This document shows positions 1-9,371 of a stretch of DNA of 64,000 bases, piece by piece (within the stretch, counting starts at the first letter, position 1; the number at the start of each line of letters is the position of its first letter). The stretch lies in contig CABPZE010000002.1 in assembly GCA_902461815.1 (NCBI GenBank), positions 124,001-188,000 on the forward strand, read 5' to 3'. Under the pieces are notes generated by a model that worked only from the letters and a program-made list of their open reading frames with translations, was not told the origin of the DNA and did no database searches. The DNA is from CAG-390 sp003523225 (GTDB lineage Bacteria; Bacillota; Clostridia; Oscillospirales; CAG-272). The position numbers were made by a program, and so were the translations under genes.

Positions 1-101
1 TCAAATTTTCCGAACATAAAATCCGGCACAAGCGAATAGCCGACACGCGGATCATTTTCTTTTTTTACAGTATGTTTTGATGATTCTGAACCGGAAGCCA
101 T
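1..101 (-). CDS. 5' end of an unidentified gene (cut by the window edge)
   Basis: An ATG at 101 opens a reading frame that runs off the left edge; about 33 codons are visible, beginning MASGSESSKHTVKKE and continuing with DPRVGYSLVPDFMFGKF. A GAGG Shine-Dalgarno core sits about 4 bases upstream. The N-terminus is polar and has no signal peptide or membrane segment in the visible part. I do not recognise the family. The direction is away from the tRNA operon, so this gene and the tRNAs are divergent. Confidence 0.5.
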   Translation of the reverse strand, partial: MASGSESSKHTVKKENDPRVGYSLVPDFMFGKF

Positions 102-279
102 ACTACCTCACGCTCGAAATAATTTTTAACGGTATTATTTTATCACATTTTTCAGACGATATCAAGTAGTGCGGACAATTTTAACCGCACCCTCCGCAAA
201 CGGTTAAAGCAAGCGTTTTCACTTGCGACCGGAACACGATATTTTTTTCAAAAAACATTCGATTTTTTGATTTTAGGTA

Positions 280-308
280 TTGACAAACCACCCCGGATGT
301 GGTATTAT
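280..308 (+). promoter_or_regulatory. SigA-type promoter of the tRNA operon
   Basis: TTGACA at 280-285, 17-base spacer, TATTAT at 303-308. The first tRNA begins 26 bases after the -10 box, which suits a stable-RNA promoter. Confidence 0.85.
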
Positions 309-333
309 ATTAGAGCAGTTTTGAAAACGGTGT

Positions 334-407
<74 letters not shown>

Positions 408-444
408 TTTCCGAAAGGAATAAGCCCCCGTTACAGCGGGACAT

Positions 445-521
445 GCGTCTTTAGCTCAGCTGGATAGAGCAACTGCCTTCTAAGCAGTAGGTCGGGGGTT
501 CGAGTCCCTTAAGACGCGCCA
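445..521 (+). tRNA. tRNA-Arg (anticodon TCT)
   Basis: A 77-base cloverleaf with acceptor stem GCGTCTT/AAGACGC and anticodon loop CTTCTAA (anticodon 479-481, TCT, reading AGA). CCA is encoded. Confidence 0.97.
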
Positions 522-524
522 TAT

Positions 525-602
525 GGTGGGTGTAGCTCAATTGGCTAGAGCGTCAGGTTGTGGCCCTGAAGGCAGTGGGTTCAAATCCCATCACTCACCC
601 CA
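525..602 (+). tRNA. tRNA-His (anticodon GTG)
   Basis: Acceptor stem GTGGGTG/CACTCAC with the extra G-1 at 525 opposite discriminator C599, the identity element of tRNA-His. Anticodon GTG at 560-562. CCA is encoded at 600-602. Confidence 0.97.
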
Positions 603-608
603 CTGAAA

Positions 609-640
609 CCTCGTTGTAAAACGAGGGCTTATTTTTTATT
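609..640 (+). terminator. Intrinsic terminator of the tRNA operon
   Basis: Stem CCTCGTT/AACGAGG (609-615, 620-626) followed by GCTTATTTTTTATT, 7 bases after tRNA-His. Confidence 0.9.
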
Positions 641-646
641 AAAACT

Positions 647-684
647 AACCCCTTTCTGCCGCGCCGTGGCGCGCCAGAAAGGGG
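647..684 (-). terminator. Terminator hairpin of the acetyltransferase gene
   Basis: Perfect arms ACCCCTTTCTG and CAGAAAGGGGT around a GC-rich centre, 22 bases beyond the stop at 706. The minus-strand U tract (TTAGTTTT) is modest, so the hairpin may work in both directions. Confidence 0.6.
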
Positions 685-705
685 TTTTGTGATTATAATA
701 TTGAA

Positions 706-1884
706 TCAGACCGCGTCTGCGCTGAAAAGATAAATGGGCAACGGCAGCCACAGGCGGGCAAAATCAGGCAGTGAGTCCCGCTGAGGGCAAAGCGGCGCAA
801 ACAGCAGGTTCATCGCCTCAAGATGGTCATATTCTGCATAAGGCGTCTTATCCGTCCGCGCTGCCTCCGGAACGCCGTTATTTACCGTCAGCGTGATATT
901 TTCATCCCCGCCCCTGCCGTGTATCAGCAGTGTAAGCTCACCGTCGGGCAGCGCAGCACGGCAGGTCTTAGCCTTGAGCCGCGCAAAAGCGCCCACAACG
1001 CGCTCATAGTTCAGCACCGAGAAGGATTTCTTGGGGGAAATCGTGTATTCCTCGCATATGCGGCATAGGCGTTCGGCGTATCCCGGCAGGAAGGCAGGAA
1101 GGGTAACAACAAGCCGCCCGCGCCCCACCGCGTCAAACAGCGCCACCGTAAATTCCGGCACACGCTCCTCGTCGGCGAGCACAAGCTCGCTTACGCTTTC
1201 GTCCTTTGCCAGCGCATAACCTACGCATCCGCTGTCATCCGTTCCGTACCAGACAGAGTAGCTCCATGAGGTCAGAATGTCATACAGCCGCGAGCGGTTG
1301 CGAATACCGTGAAAAGGAAGTGTTTCATAAAGACGCGCGATATCGTCGAGCGCGGCGGTGTCATCCGCCCCTATGCGCCGTACTTTTATCCTGTGCGTGC
1401 GGGGATACCCGAAGGTGTGGCGCATATTGTCCATACCAAATGAAAGTGAGATCCCCTCCCCCGCTTTATCGTAGGAAAAATAATTGTACCGCTGGCGTCT
1501 GCCGCCAAGAACCGAAAAGTCAATTCCGTCGCGCACCATGTCGTCAATGGCGTCGTTCATCAGCCGGCGCATATATCCGCGAGAACGAGCGTAAGGATGT
1601 ACCGCAACATTTCCAATGCCGCGGGTATGAAGCACCTCGCCAGCCACCGAAACGTCAAGGTCAAAAGCTCCTATGGCGGCTTTCAGCTTGCCGTCCTCAA
1701 GCGCGACATATGAGTTTGCCGCCGGGTCATCATCCGGACGGTACAGCTTCGGAAGCAGCTTTTTGAAATCGCTTGAATTCCCATTGAAGCCGAATACATA
1801 ATTTATAAAATCCATGTAATCGTCGTACATTCCGGCGTTTCCGCGCCCGAAATAGGTCTTTCCGATCTCATTATCAATACTCAT
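706..1884 (-). CDS. Eis-like GNAT family N-acetyltransferase
   Basis: A predicted cytoplasmic acetyl-CoA-dependent N-acetyltransferase of 392 residues. The N-terminal GNAT domain carries the acetyl-CoA pyrophosphate loop VAVHPYARSRGYMRRLM at about 93-109. A second GNAT-like half follows, and the last ~100 residues (pattern GELTLLIHGRGGDENITLTVNNG) resemble the SCP2-like domain of Eis proteins. Length and three-part layout match Eis-type enzymes (about 400 residues), which acetylate amines on aminoglycosides or peptides; the substrate here is unknown. An AAAGGA ribosome site precedes the ATG. ispE lies 25 bases upstream on the same strand, so the two are probably co-transcribed. Confidence 0.85.
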   Translation of the reverse strand: MSIDNEIGKTYFGRGNAGMYDDYMDFINYVFGFNGNSSDFKKLLPKLYRPDDDPAANSYVALEDGKLKAAIGAFDLDVSVAGEVLHTRGIGNVAVHPYARSRGYMRRLMNDAIDDMVRDGIDFSVLGGRRQRYNYFSYDKAGEGISLSFGMDNMRHTFGYPRTHRIKVRRIGADDTAALDDIARLYETLPFHGIRNRSRLYDILTSWSYSVWYGTDDSGCVGYALAKDESVSELVLADEERVPEFTVALFDAVGRGRLVVTLPAFLPGYAERLCRICEEYTISPKKSFSVLNYERVVGAFARLKAKTCRAALPDGELTLLIHGRGGDENITLTVNNGVPEAARTDKTPYAEYDHLEAMNLLFAPLCPQRDSLPDFARLWLPLPIYLFSADAV

Positions 1885-1909
1885 TACGTGATTCCTTTCA
1901 AACTCAAAA

Positions 1910-2824
1910 TTAATTGCCGTTCAGGTCGAAATTGCTCTTGACAGGGGAGCACAAAAATACGGAAATATCGGAATATTCAGACCTGAGCGACCGTGCGGCA
2001 TTGTCTGCGGCATCCCGCTGCTCAAAAAGCGCAAAGACGGAAGGACCGCTGCCGCTGAGCAAAGCGTATCCGCCGAACGCGCGGCATATCTTGCGTATCC
2101 TGTGCGTTCCGAGAGTCTCGGCATACGGCAGCGCTTCAAAGGCGTTGTACAGCTCTTCTCCTATATCCCGCAGACTGCCGCCCGCAACAGCGTCAAGCAT
2201 ACCCTGAGGCTTGCGCAGACTGAAGCCTGATCCTCCGCGCAGTCTGTCAAGCGCCCCGAACGCCCCGGCGGTCAGCACTCCCTCACTGCGCTTTGCAATA
2301 AGCACGGTGCAGTCAGGCAGAGGCGTGCACGGGCTGAGACGTTCACCAATGCCCTCGGCAAGCATTGCGCCGCCGAAAAGACAAAACGGCACATCCGCCC
2401 CCAAGCGCGCGGCGCAAGCGGTCAGCCGCGAAAGTCCCAGTGGATTGCCGTACATCCGCTCAAGCGCGTACAGCACCGCAGCGCCGTCGGTGCTTCCGCC
2501 CGCAAGCCCCGCCGCCACCGGTATCTGCTTTCTGATCACAATGTCCGCCCGCGGTGATATTCCGACTTCGGAATAAAACATTGCGGCGGCACGGTAAGCT
2601 ATATTGCGCTCATCGCCCGGAAGCTCGCCGCAGTCAAGGCGTATGCCCGCGTCAGCGTCAGCTTCTGTCCTTACCGACACCTCGTCCGCAAGCGACACCG
2701 ACTGCATCACGCTTACAATGTCGTGATATCCGTCTTCTCTGCGCCCACCGACCTCAAGAAAAAGATTTATTTTTGCGTTTGCCCTTAAAATCAGCTCCGC
2801 CATATCCCGGTACTGAAACTCCAT
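1910..2824 (-). CDS. ispE: 4-diphosphocytidyl-2-C-methyl-D-erythritol kinase
   Basis: Phosphorylates CDP-methylerythritol in the MEP isoprenoid pathway; a cytosolic GHMP-fold kinase. Visible signatures are ANAKINLFLEV (16-26, catalytic Lys18), the glycine-rich ATP loop P-x3-GLAGGSTDGAA (102-116), LGADVPF with catalytic Asp144, and the C-terminal SGSGPSVFALFE. Length 304 is normal. The start is uncertain: ATG at 2824 has a weak ribosome site, and an in-frame ATG at 2803 (starting MAELILRANAKIN) is the more usual distance from the AKINL motif. It is probably expressed together with the downstream acetyltransferase. Confidence 0.93.
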   Translation of the reverse strand: MEFQYRDMAELILRANAKINLFLEVGGRREDGYHDIVSVMQSVSLADEVSVRTEADADAGIRLDCGELPGDERNIAYRAAAMFYSEVGISPRADIVIRKQIPVAAGLAGGSTDGAAVLYALERMYGNPLGLSRLTACAARLGADVPFCLFGGAMLAEGIGERLSPCTPLPDCTVLIAKRSEGVLTAGAFGALDRLRGGSGFSLRKPQGMLDAVAGGSLRDIGEELYNAFEALPYAETLGTHRIRKICRAFGGYALLSGSGPSVFALFEQRDAADNAARSLRSEYSDISVFLCSPVKSNFDLNGN

Positions 2825-2899
2825 TTCTTTGTTTGCTTTATGATACCATATTTCACCGGGTTTTGCAAGCAGATATCATGAAAAACATAACAAAACTCA

Positions 2900-2935
2900 C
2901 CCGGGACTGCTGTACAACGATGCAGCAGTCCCGGG
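2900..2935 (-). terminator. Intrinsic terminator of prs
   Basis: A 13-base perfect stem, CCCGGGACTGCTG and its complement, followed on the minus strand by GAGTTTTGTTATGTTTTT. It lies 20 bases past the prs stop and separates prs from ispE. Confidence 0.85.
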
Positions 2936-2955
2936 CTGTTATTATTTATTCTTTC

Positions 2956-4107
2956 TTATTGCTTGTTAGCCGCTCCGAAGATACTGAGCTGCTGTGCGTC
3001 AGTCTCGGCTTTGTGCTTTTCAAGCAGCGCGTGAATTTTCTTTACCGGGTCAAGTATAAGGCTTATCGACTCATCGTGATTTAGCGTGTCGATAATATAC
3101 GAAACATACTTGCTCATATTGACCTCAACATACCACTCGCGTGACTTTATTTCCGGGTCGGTATAGATCAGGTTGGTGGTAAAGACCTTATCGAGGATAC
3201 CCTCCTCAAAAGCACTGTCGAAGCACTCAATACCGTTGGTAAACAGACCGAAGGTGGCAAAGCTGAATATTCGCTTTGCGCCGCGGCTCTTTATCTGACG
3301 CGCAACGTCAAACAGGGATTCTCCGGAGGAGATCATGTCGTCAACGATAATAACATCCATTCCGGTAAGGTCGCTTCCGAGATATTCATGCGCGACGATG
3401 GGATTTCTGCCGCCCTCGACGCGGGAATAGTCGCGACGCTTGTAGAACATTCCGACGTCAAGACCCAGTACAGATGAAAAATACATACATCTGCCCATGG
3501 CTCCCTCATCGGGGGAAATGATGATAAGCTTGTCCTTTGAAAACTCAATATCGGGTATTACGCGGACAAGCGCCTTGACCATCTGATATGTCGGGCGGTA
3601 GTTATCAAAGCCCATGAAGGGCACCGCGTTCTGAACTCTGTCGTCATGCGCGTCAAACGTGATCAGGTTGCGCACGCCGATAGTCTCAAGCTCGCGCAGC
3701 ATCATGGCACAGTCAAGCGATTCCCTTGAGGTACGCTTGTGCTGTCTGCCCTCATATAGCATCGGCATAATGACGGAAATACGTCTTGCCTTGCCCTCGA
3801 CCGCGCCTACTATGCGCTTGAGGTCGGCGTAATGATCGTCGGGACTCATTTCGTGCGGTTTGCCGCGCATCTTGTAGGTCACACCGTAATTGAAAATGTC
3901 GCAGATTATGAAAAGATCAAGCCCGCGGACAGAGCGGTTGATAAGCCCCTTAGCCTCGCCGCTGCCGAACCGGGGACACTCCGCCCCCACAAGAAAGCTC
4001 TCGGAGCTGCCGCGCCACTCCCTGATGTAGTTATCCACCTGAGCAGTAAAGCGTTCACAGCCCTGCATACCGATAATTCCAAGATCACCGTAAAGAATGT
4101 CTTTCAT
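2956..4107 (-). CDS. prs: Ribose-phosphate pyrophosphokinase (PRPP synthetase), long form
   Basis: Makes PRPP from ribose-5-phosphate and ATP for nucleotide, His and Trp synthesis. Recognisable elements are EGRQHKR (near 119-125), FDAHD (151-155) and the PRPP-binding loop VDDMISSGES (255-264). At 383 residues it is longer than the common ~315-residue enzyme, with an extended N-terminal part and C-terminal tail, as seen in some Clostridia. The ATG at 4107 follows a GGGGGA ribosome site. A TTG five codons further upstream also opens the frame but lacks one. It has its own promoter at 4176-4204. Confidence 0.9.
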   Translation of the reverse strand: MKDILYGDLGIIGMQGCERFTAQVDNYIREWRGSSESFLVGAECPRFGSGEAKGLINRSVRGLDLFIICDIFNYGVTYKMRGKPHEMSPDDHYADLKRIVGAVEGKARRISVIMPMLYEGRQHKRTSRESLDCAMMLRELETIGVRNLITFDAHDDRVQNAVPFMGFDNYRPTYQMVKALVRVIPDIEFSKDKLIIISPDEGAMGRCMYFSSVLGLDVGMFYKRRDYSRVEGGRNPIVAHEYLGSDLTGMDVIIVDDMISSGESLFDVARQIKSRGAKRIFSFATFGLFTNGIECFDSAFEEGILDKVFTTNLIYTDPEIKSREWYVEVNMSKYVSYIIDTLNHDESISLILDPVKKIHALLEKHKAETDAQQLSIFGAANKQ

Positions 4108-4175
4108 GAATCCCCCAAACAAATATTCAGTTTTGTGCAGCGGAACAGCCTCCGCAACGAGAACACACGTATATA

Positions 4176-4204
4176 ATTATAACACAATTCCAACCACTTG
4201 GCAA
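4176..4204 (-). promoter_or_regulatory. Promoter of prs
   Basis: TTGCCA (4199-4204), 17-base spacer, TATAAT (4176-4181) on the minus strand, giving a leader of about 60 bases. The adjoining stretch up to 4340 holds nothing else that I can recognise. Confidence 0.75.
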
Positions 4205-4359
4205 TATTTTTTCGACCCGAATATTTGCGCGGCGACCATTTTCGGCGTATTCCCAAACAAACACACCAAAACCCTCCGCGATATTTGGCATAATAATCAA
4301 CCGGGGCTTGATGCACCGCCAAAGATAAAAAAACGCTCGTCCTTACAATGAGATCGGAT

Positions 4360-5343
4360 TCAAACTATCCAACCCACCGTGCGCATCAGATAAAGCGCCA
4401 CAAAAACGGTGACGATGCAGAAAAGTGTCGAGAGCATGACTATCTGTCCCGCAAGCTCGTAGTCGCTTTTCATATTCTTGGCTATAACATAGCTTGCCAC
4501 CGCCGTGGGAGTGCCGAAAAGGAAGAAGATAACAAGCAGCTCCATACCGCGGAAGCCAAGCAGATAGCCGATAAAGATCACCGCCGCGGGCTGTATTGCA
4601 GTCTTCAGCAGTGCGCCGGACAACGCGCATCCGAGCTTTCCCTTAAGAGACGCAAAGGAAAATCCCGCGCCGAGGCTGATAAGCGCCAGGGGCGTTGTAA
4701 GACCGGCAAGATAATTCAGCGTTTTGTCAATCACGGGCGGAAAGCTGACTTCAAAGATCATAAACGGAAGTCCGGCAAGTGCCGCAATAATAAGCGGATT
4801 TTTTGCAATATCCTTCATTACACGAATGAAAACCGAGCCGCCCTTTTTTGCCGACTCCTGCTTGGGAGAAAAGACCGAAAGCCAGACTACCACCACGGTG
4901 TTCTGCACAATGATGTGAAACGGCATGACCACCGAAAAAAGAGAAACGGCGACAGCAGAGGTCGAAGCATCCGGAAAAACGTTTCCGAGCAGTGCAAGCC
5001 CCAGAATAGCAAGGTTTGAGTGCATAACTCCCTGCACCATTGCGCCGCACTTGGCACGGTCGCGCAACAAAAGCCACCACGCAAGCGCGTTGAGTACGCT
5101 GAGAATTATGATAGCCGGGATAATATAAGCTATTATTTTCAGATATGAGCCGTCGTCCGAAAGCCGCGCTCCGGCAACATTCAGAAAGATGAGGATCGGA
5201 AGCGTGACTTTGAATACGAGCTTGTCTACCGAAGGGTAGAAGTTTTCGGGAAGAAATTTTGTACGTTTGAATGCCATTCCGAGCAGTATCAGCAGAAAGA
5301 CAGGTGCTACCGCTCGGAAGCTGAGTATCAGATTGTTTGCCAT
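4360..5343 (-). CDS. AEC (auxin efflux carrier) family transporter
   Basis: A 327-residue integral membrane protein with about ten hydrophobic segments in two halves (first helix AVAPVFLLILLGMAF; central helix pairs near residues 60-160; second half from about 185). The layout and motifs such as FKVTLPILIFLNVA and the TPLALISLGAGFSF stretch fit the AEC/MdcF/YfdV permease family of organic-anion carriers. The substrate cannot be read from sequence. It follows rhaB by 69 bases on the same strand, so a role in sugar-derived acid transport is possible but only inferred. No strong ribosome site precedes the ATG. Confidence 0.85.
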   Translation of the reverse strand: MANNLILSFRAVAPVFLLILLGMAFKRTKFLPENFYPSVDKLVFKVTLPILIFLNVAGARLSDDGSYLKIIAYIIPAIIILSVLNALAWWLLLRDRAKCGAMVQGVMHSNLAILGLALLGNVFPDASTSAVAVSLFSVVMPFHIIVQNTVVVVWLSVFSPKQESAKKGGSVFIRVMKDIAKNPLIIAALAGLPFMIFEVSFPPVIDKTLNYLAGLTTPLALISLGAGFSFASLKGKLGCALSGALLKTAIQPAAVIFIGYLLGFRGMELLVIFFLFGTPTAVASYVIAKNMKSDYELAGQIVMLSTLFCIVTVFVALYLMRTVGWIV

Positions 5344-5412
5344 GAAGGTACGCGCCGCCGGGGCGGCTGACTCCGTTAGATTATTTTGCTTTCCGGAAGA
5401 AAGCTCCCGTCG

Positions 5413-6912
5413 TTACACCGCACCGCTTTCCCGGCGCGCGACAAGTCGGTCAAAACGAACATATGCCTCATCGAAATCAGAGGTTCCGGATGAGGGATAA
5501 TAAACCTCGGTCGGGAAGGAGCGGCGCACTATTTCGCGCGCCTCGTCAGCGGACGCCGCCTCACCGCAAGCCATAAGCTGGACTGCAATATTTCCTACTG
5601 CTGTCGCCTCGGAGGGTCCCGCAACAACGGGCAGACCGCATATATCGGCAGTAATGCGGTTAAGGAGAGTGTCTTTTGAACCGCCGCCGACAATGTTTAT
5701 CGCGGTCGGTGTGATATTGCAAAGGGATGCTACACCGTTTATGGTGCGGCGATAGCACAGCGCAAGGCTGTCGAATATCACCCGCACAGTCTCGCCCGGC
5801 GTGGCGGGAACATACTGCCCCGTCGCCCGGCAATACTCCGCAATGCGCCCGGGCATATCTCCGGGAGTTGAGAAGACGGGATCGTCCGGATCGACAAGCG
5901 AGCGGCAGGAGGGAGCCGCCGACGCGGCGGCGGAAAGGGCGTCAAAGCCGATCTCGTCCTCTCCCCTGCCCTCACGCCGCCACTGACGGCGTGATTCCTG
6001 CAAAAGCCACAGACCCATAATGTTTTTAAGAAACCGTATCTTTCCTCCGACCCCACCCTCGTTGGTAAAGTTGCGTGCAAGAGTATCGGAGTTCATTACC
6101 GGCTCGTCAAGCTCTGTTCCGAGCAACGACCATGTGCCCGAGCTTATGTAGATGAATTTTTCATTCTTTTTTGCCGGGACTGCAAGAACTGCTGAAGCCG
6201 TGTCATGCGAAGCAATGCTGACAACTCCCGCGCGGCAGCCGCCGACCTCAGCCGCTACATCGGGCAGAAGTCCGCCAAGCGGAGTGCCAGGGGATACCAG
6301 CGGAGCAAAAAAGCTGCGGTCAAGTCCGAGGGCAGAGAGTATTTCCGGTGAAAAGTCCCGCCGTACTGCATCGAGCAATGCACCGGTCGAGGCTATGGTA
6401 TACTCGCACGCCTGCTCCCCGGTAAGGAAATATCCGAGCAGGTCGGGGATGAAAAGCATGCGCTTTGCATCCCCGACAGTACCGTCACGCCGCTCGGCAT
6501 AAAGCTGATACACAGTGTTGAAATCCAAAAGCTGGATCCCGGTGATACCGTACAGCTTTTCGCGCGTCATTACCCGATCAAATTCACGGATGACGCCCTC
6601 GGTGCGTCGGTCACGGTAATGCACCGGGTTTGCAAGCAGTCTGCCGCGCGAGTCGATAAGACCGTAGTCAACGCCCCATGTGTCAATTCCTATCGAGCGC
6701 AGCTCTCCCCCGCCTGCGGCGCGTATTGCATTTTTGCTTTCGGCAAACAGCCGCAGAATATCCCATGTAAATCTGCCGTTCAGCATTTGCGGCTCATTCG
6801 GAAAACGGTGTACCTCACGAAGCGAAAGCTTTTCTCCGTCAAAGCTGCCCACGATCCCGCGTCCGCTTGACGCGCCAAGGTCTATCCCAAGGAAATCAAG
6901 AGTTTTACTCAT
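5413..6912 (-). CDS. rhaB: Rhamnulokinase
   Basis: FGGY-family sugar kinase, 499 residues, predicted to phosphorylate L-rhamnulose. It starts with the phosphate-binding DFLGIDLGASSGRG, has GIDTWGVDYGL and the DTASAVLAVP segment, the ISSGTWSLLG motif, and the C-terminal INIVGGGSKDTLLNRITAD adenosine loop; these resemble RhaB rather than xylulo- or glycerol kinases. I chose the ATG at 6912; a TTG at 6951 would overlap the end of mutS2. The mutS2 stop is only 23 bases upstream, so rhaB appears to sit in the mutS2 transcript. No rhaA, rhaD or rhamnose regulator is present in the window. Confidence 0.85.
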   Translation of the reverse strand: MSKTLDFLGIDLGASSGRGIVGSFDGEKLSLREVHRFPNEPQMLNGRFTWDILRLFAESKNAIRAAGGGELRSIGIDTWGVDYGLIDSRGRLLANPVHYRDRRTEGVIREFDRVMTREKLYGITGIQLLDFNTVYQLYAERRDGTVGDAKRMLFIPDLLGYFLTGEQACEYTIASTGALLDAVRRDFSPEILSALGLDRSFFAPLVSPGTPLGGLLPDVAAEVGGCRAGVVSIASHDTASAVLAVPAKKNEKFIYISSGTWSLLGTELDEPVMNSDTLARNFTNEGGVGGKIRFLKNIMGLWLLQESRRQWRREGRGEDEIGFDALSAAASAAPSCRSLVDPDDPVFSTPGDMPGRIAEYCRATGQYVPATPGETVRVIFDSLALCYRRTINGVASLCNITPTAINIVGGGSKDTLLNRITADICGLPVVAGPSEATAVGNIAVQLMACGEAASADEAREIVRRSFPTEVYYPSSGTSDFDEAYVRFDRLVARRESGAV

Positions 6913-6934
6913 ATTTTTCTGTTCCGCCTTTTCT

Positions 6935-9343
6935 TTACTTAAGCTCCACAACGGTCACCCCGCCGTCGCCCTCTCCGTATTTTCCTATCCGGAAAGCGGC
7001 GATCCGGCTGTCGCCCTTGAGCATCTTCCAAAGCGCCTGCTTGAGCGCCCCTGTGCCCTTGCCGTGTATAAGCCTTACTGTGTGCAGACCGGCAAACATC
7101 GCGTCGTCAAGATATCTGTCGACCTCAAGCCATGCCTCGTCTCCGGTCATTCCGCGCAGATCCTTTTCGTCCGAGCAGGCGCGGCTGACCGACGTTGCGC
7201 AGAACTCCTTGACGGGCTTGCGCTGTCCCTCGCTGTCGGTCACGGTAATAACGTCGTCCATCAGCTTGAGATTTTTCAGCTTTGTCTTTGTCCTTATCCC
7301 GCCAGCCTGCACCGAAACATTACCGGAGCGGTCGGGGTCGGAAAGCAATACGCCTTCCTGCTTTATATTTCTGATATAGACCTTGTCTCCCTTGTGAAGC
7401 GGGCGCGGAAGCACATAACCGTCGTCCTCCTCTTCGTCCACGGGGTTGAACCTGTCCTCGTTCTGCTTAAGATGCTCACGGATGTTCCGCCGTGCGTTTT
7501 CAAGCTCCTCGCCAAGGCGCTCGCTGTCTCTTGCCTTTTTTACCTTTTCAAGCTGCGAGAGTACGTATTCACTTGATATTTTTGCACCCTCAATAAGCTG
7601 AGCCGCCTTTTTCTGCGCCGCCTCGGATTCCTTTTCGGCAGCGGCGGTGCGGGCGCGTATCTTTGCTTCCGCCTCCCGCTTGAAGCTTTCGTACTCAGCG
7701 CGCATACGCTCGGTCTCCTCGCGGTTGCGCTCCATTTCCATCCGGCTCGCCTCAAGCTTGTCTATAACATCCTCAAATCTGCGGTTATCCGAGCTTACCT
7801 CTGCGGCGGCGCGGTCGATAATATGCTCCGGCAGCCCCAACCGTTTGGATATTGCAAAAGCATTTGAACGCCCTGGCGTACCTATCGTCAGCTTGTAGGT
7901 TGGCTTCAGCGTCTCCACATCAAATTCGCAGGAGGCGTTGGTCACTCCCGGCGTGTTCAGCGCGTAGGACTTAAGCTCCGCGTAATGTGTGGTTGCGGCA
8001 CACAGAGCGCCATGCTCGCGCACCTCGCGTATGATGGCGATCGCAAGCGCCGCTCCCTCGATCGGGTCGGTCCCGACGCCCAGCTCATCAAAAAGCACAA
8101 GGGACGAGGGTGTCAGCTCCTTCACGATCGAAACTATATTCACCATATGGGACGAAAACGTGGAGAGCGACTGCTCAATGCTCTGGTCGTCGCCAAGGTC
8201 GACCAGCACACGGTCGCATACCGCCACAGACGAACGCTCATCGGCGGGAATGTGCAGTCCCGACTGAGCCATAAGCGTGAAAAGCCCCAAAGTCTTAAGC
8301 GTTACCGTTTTTCCTCCCGTATTCGGACCGGTAATTATCATGGTGTCAAAGCCCTGACCCTCCGTGCCTCCAAGAGAAATATTCACCGGGACGACCCTGT
8401 CCTTTGGGATAAGCGGATGGCGCGCACGCACAAGCTCAATAAGCCTTCCCTCTCCCGACGTGATGCGCGGCTGCGCGCCATCCATCTTTTCGGAAAGCTC
8501 GGCGCAGGCAAAGTAAAACGCCAGCTCGTCAATATTCGCGGTGTTGTATCTGAGCATATCCGCGCGGTGTGCAGTCTCGGAAGAAAGCTCGAAAAGTATC
8601 TTTTCTATTTCATGCTTTTCCTTTGCTTCAAGCTCGCGTATCTCATTGTTGGCGTCCACTACCGCCATCGGCTCGACAAACAGTGTCGCCCCCGACGCCG
8701 AGGTGTCATGGACCAGACCCTTGACGTCGTTTTTGCATTCGGCACGCACCGGTATCACATACCTGCCGTTGCGTATGGTCACTATACTGTCCTGAAGATA
8801 TTTCGCGTATGAGCCGCCGGTGTATTTTGAAAGAAGATCTTTGACCCGCGCGGTCGCCGAGCGGATCTTCCGCCTGATGTCGGCAAGCGCGGGGGACGCG
8901 TCGTCCGCGATCATTTCCTCGGAAATGATCGTACGCAATATCCGCTCCTCAAAGGGTCGGTCAGCGGCAAGACGCTCAAATATTTCGTCAAGCACCGTTT
9001 CAAATGTGCGGTCGGTGCGGCTGTATTCAAGTATTCCGCGGGCTGTGCGCAGTACGTTTGCAACGTCAAGCAGCTCACGCGCCGACAGCATAGCGCCTTT
9101 TTCGGCGCGTTCGCAGTGGGAATCCACATTCTTTATCATGCCGAAGGAGGGATATCCCTTGTAGGACGCCAGCTTTTTTGCATCTGTGGTCAGACGCTGG
9201 CGGCGCAGAATACGCACCTCGTCGTCGTCCGGCTCAAGCGCAAGAGCTGCCGCCTTTGCCCCCTCCGTGCGTGCGGAATCGGCAAGCATACAGCGTATTT
9301 TATCAAATTCCAGTGACGTAACTGTTTTTTGCGGTAAATACAT
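6935..9343 (-). CDS. mutS2: Endonuclease MutS2
   Basis: An 802-residue MutS-family ATPase lacking the mismatch-recognition domain. Core and lever regions come first, then Walker A GPNTGGKT (339-346), Walker B LVLFDE (about 415-420) with the LGVGTDP continuation, a long charged coiled coil (about 520-640, rich in Glu/Lys/Arg), and a C-terminal Smr nuclease domain with DLRG and the HGKGTGALKQAL motif. MutS2 acts in suppression of recombination and, in Bacillus, in rescue of collided ribosomes. It lies 28 bases after recO on the same strand, with rhaB following at 23 bases. Confidence 0.96.
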   Translation of the reverse strand: MYLPQKTVTSLEFDKIRCMLADSARTEGAKAAALALEPDDDEVRILRRQRLTTDAKKLASYKGYPSFGMIKNVDSHCERAEKGAMLSARELLDVANVLRTARGILEYSRTDRTFETVLDEIFERLAADRPFEERILRTIISEEMIADDASPALADIRRKIRSATARVKDLLSKYTGGSYAKYLQDSIVTIRNGRYVIPVRAECKNDVKGLVHDTSASGATLFVEPMAVVDANNEIRELEAKEKHEIEKILFELSSETAHRADMLRYNTANIDELAFYFACAELSEKMDGAQPRITSGEGRLIELVRARHPLIPKDRVVPVNISLGGTEGQGFDTMIITGPNTGGKTVTLKTLGLFTLMAQSGLHIPADERSSVAVCDRVLVDLGDDQSIEQSLSTFSSHMVNIVSIVKELTPSSLVLFDELGVGTDPIEGAALAIAIIREVREHGALCAATTHYAELKSYALNTPGVTNASCEFDVETLKPTYKLTIGTPGRSNAFAISKRLGLPEHIIDRAAAEVSSDNRRFEDVIDKLEASRMEMERNREETERMRAEYESFKREAEAKIRARTAAAEKESEAAQKKAAQLIEGAKISSEYVLSQLEKVKKARDSERLGEELENARRNIREHLKQNEDRFNPVDEEEDDGYVLPRPLHKGDKVYIRNIKQEGVLLSDPDRSGNVSVQAGGIRTKTKLKNLKLMDDVITVTDSEGQRKPVKEFCATSVSRACSDEKDLRGMTGDEAWLEVDRYLDDAMFAGLHTVRLIHGKGTGALKQALWKMLKGDSRIAAFRIGKYGEGDGGVTVVELK

Positions 9344-9371
9344 TTTTCTTTTTTCTCCGTACCGTTACAGG

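Noticed and set aside
7985..8812. Long open frame antisense to mutS2 (275 codons)
   Set aside because: A shadow of the biased codon use of mutS2; no ribosome site or recognisable protein. The same holds for several other long antisense frames opposite phoH, Na/Pi and galactosidase genes.
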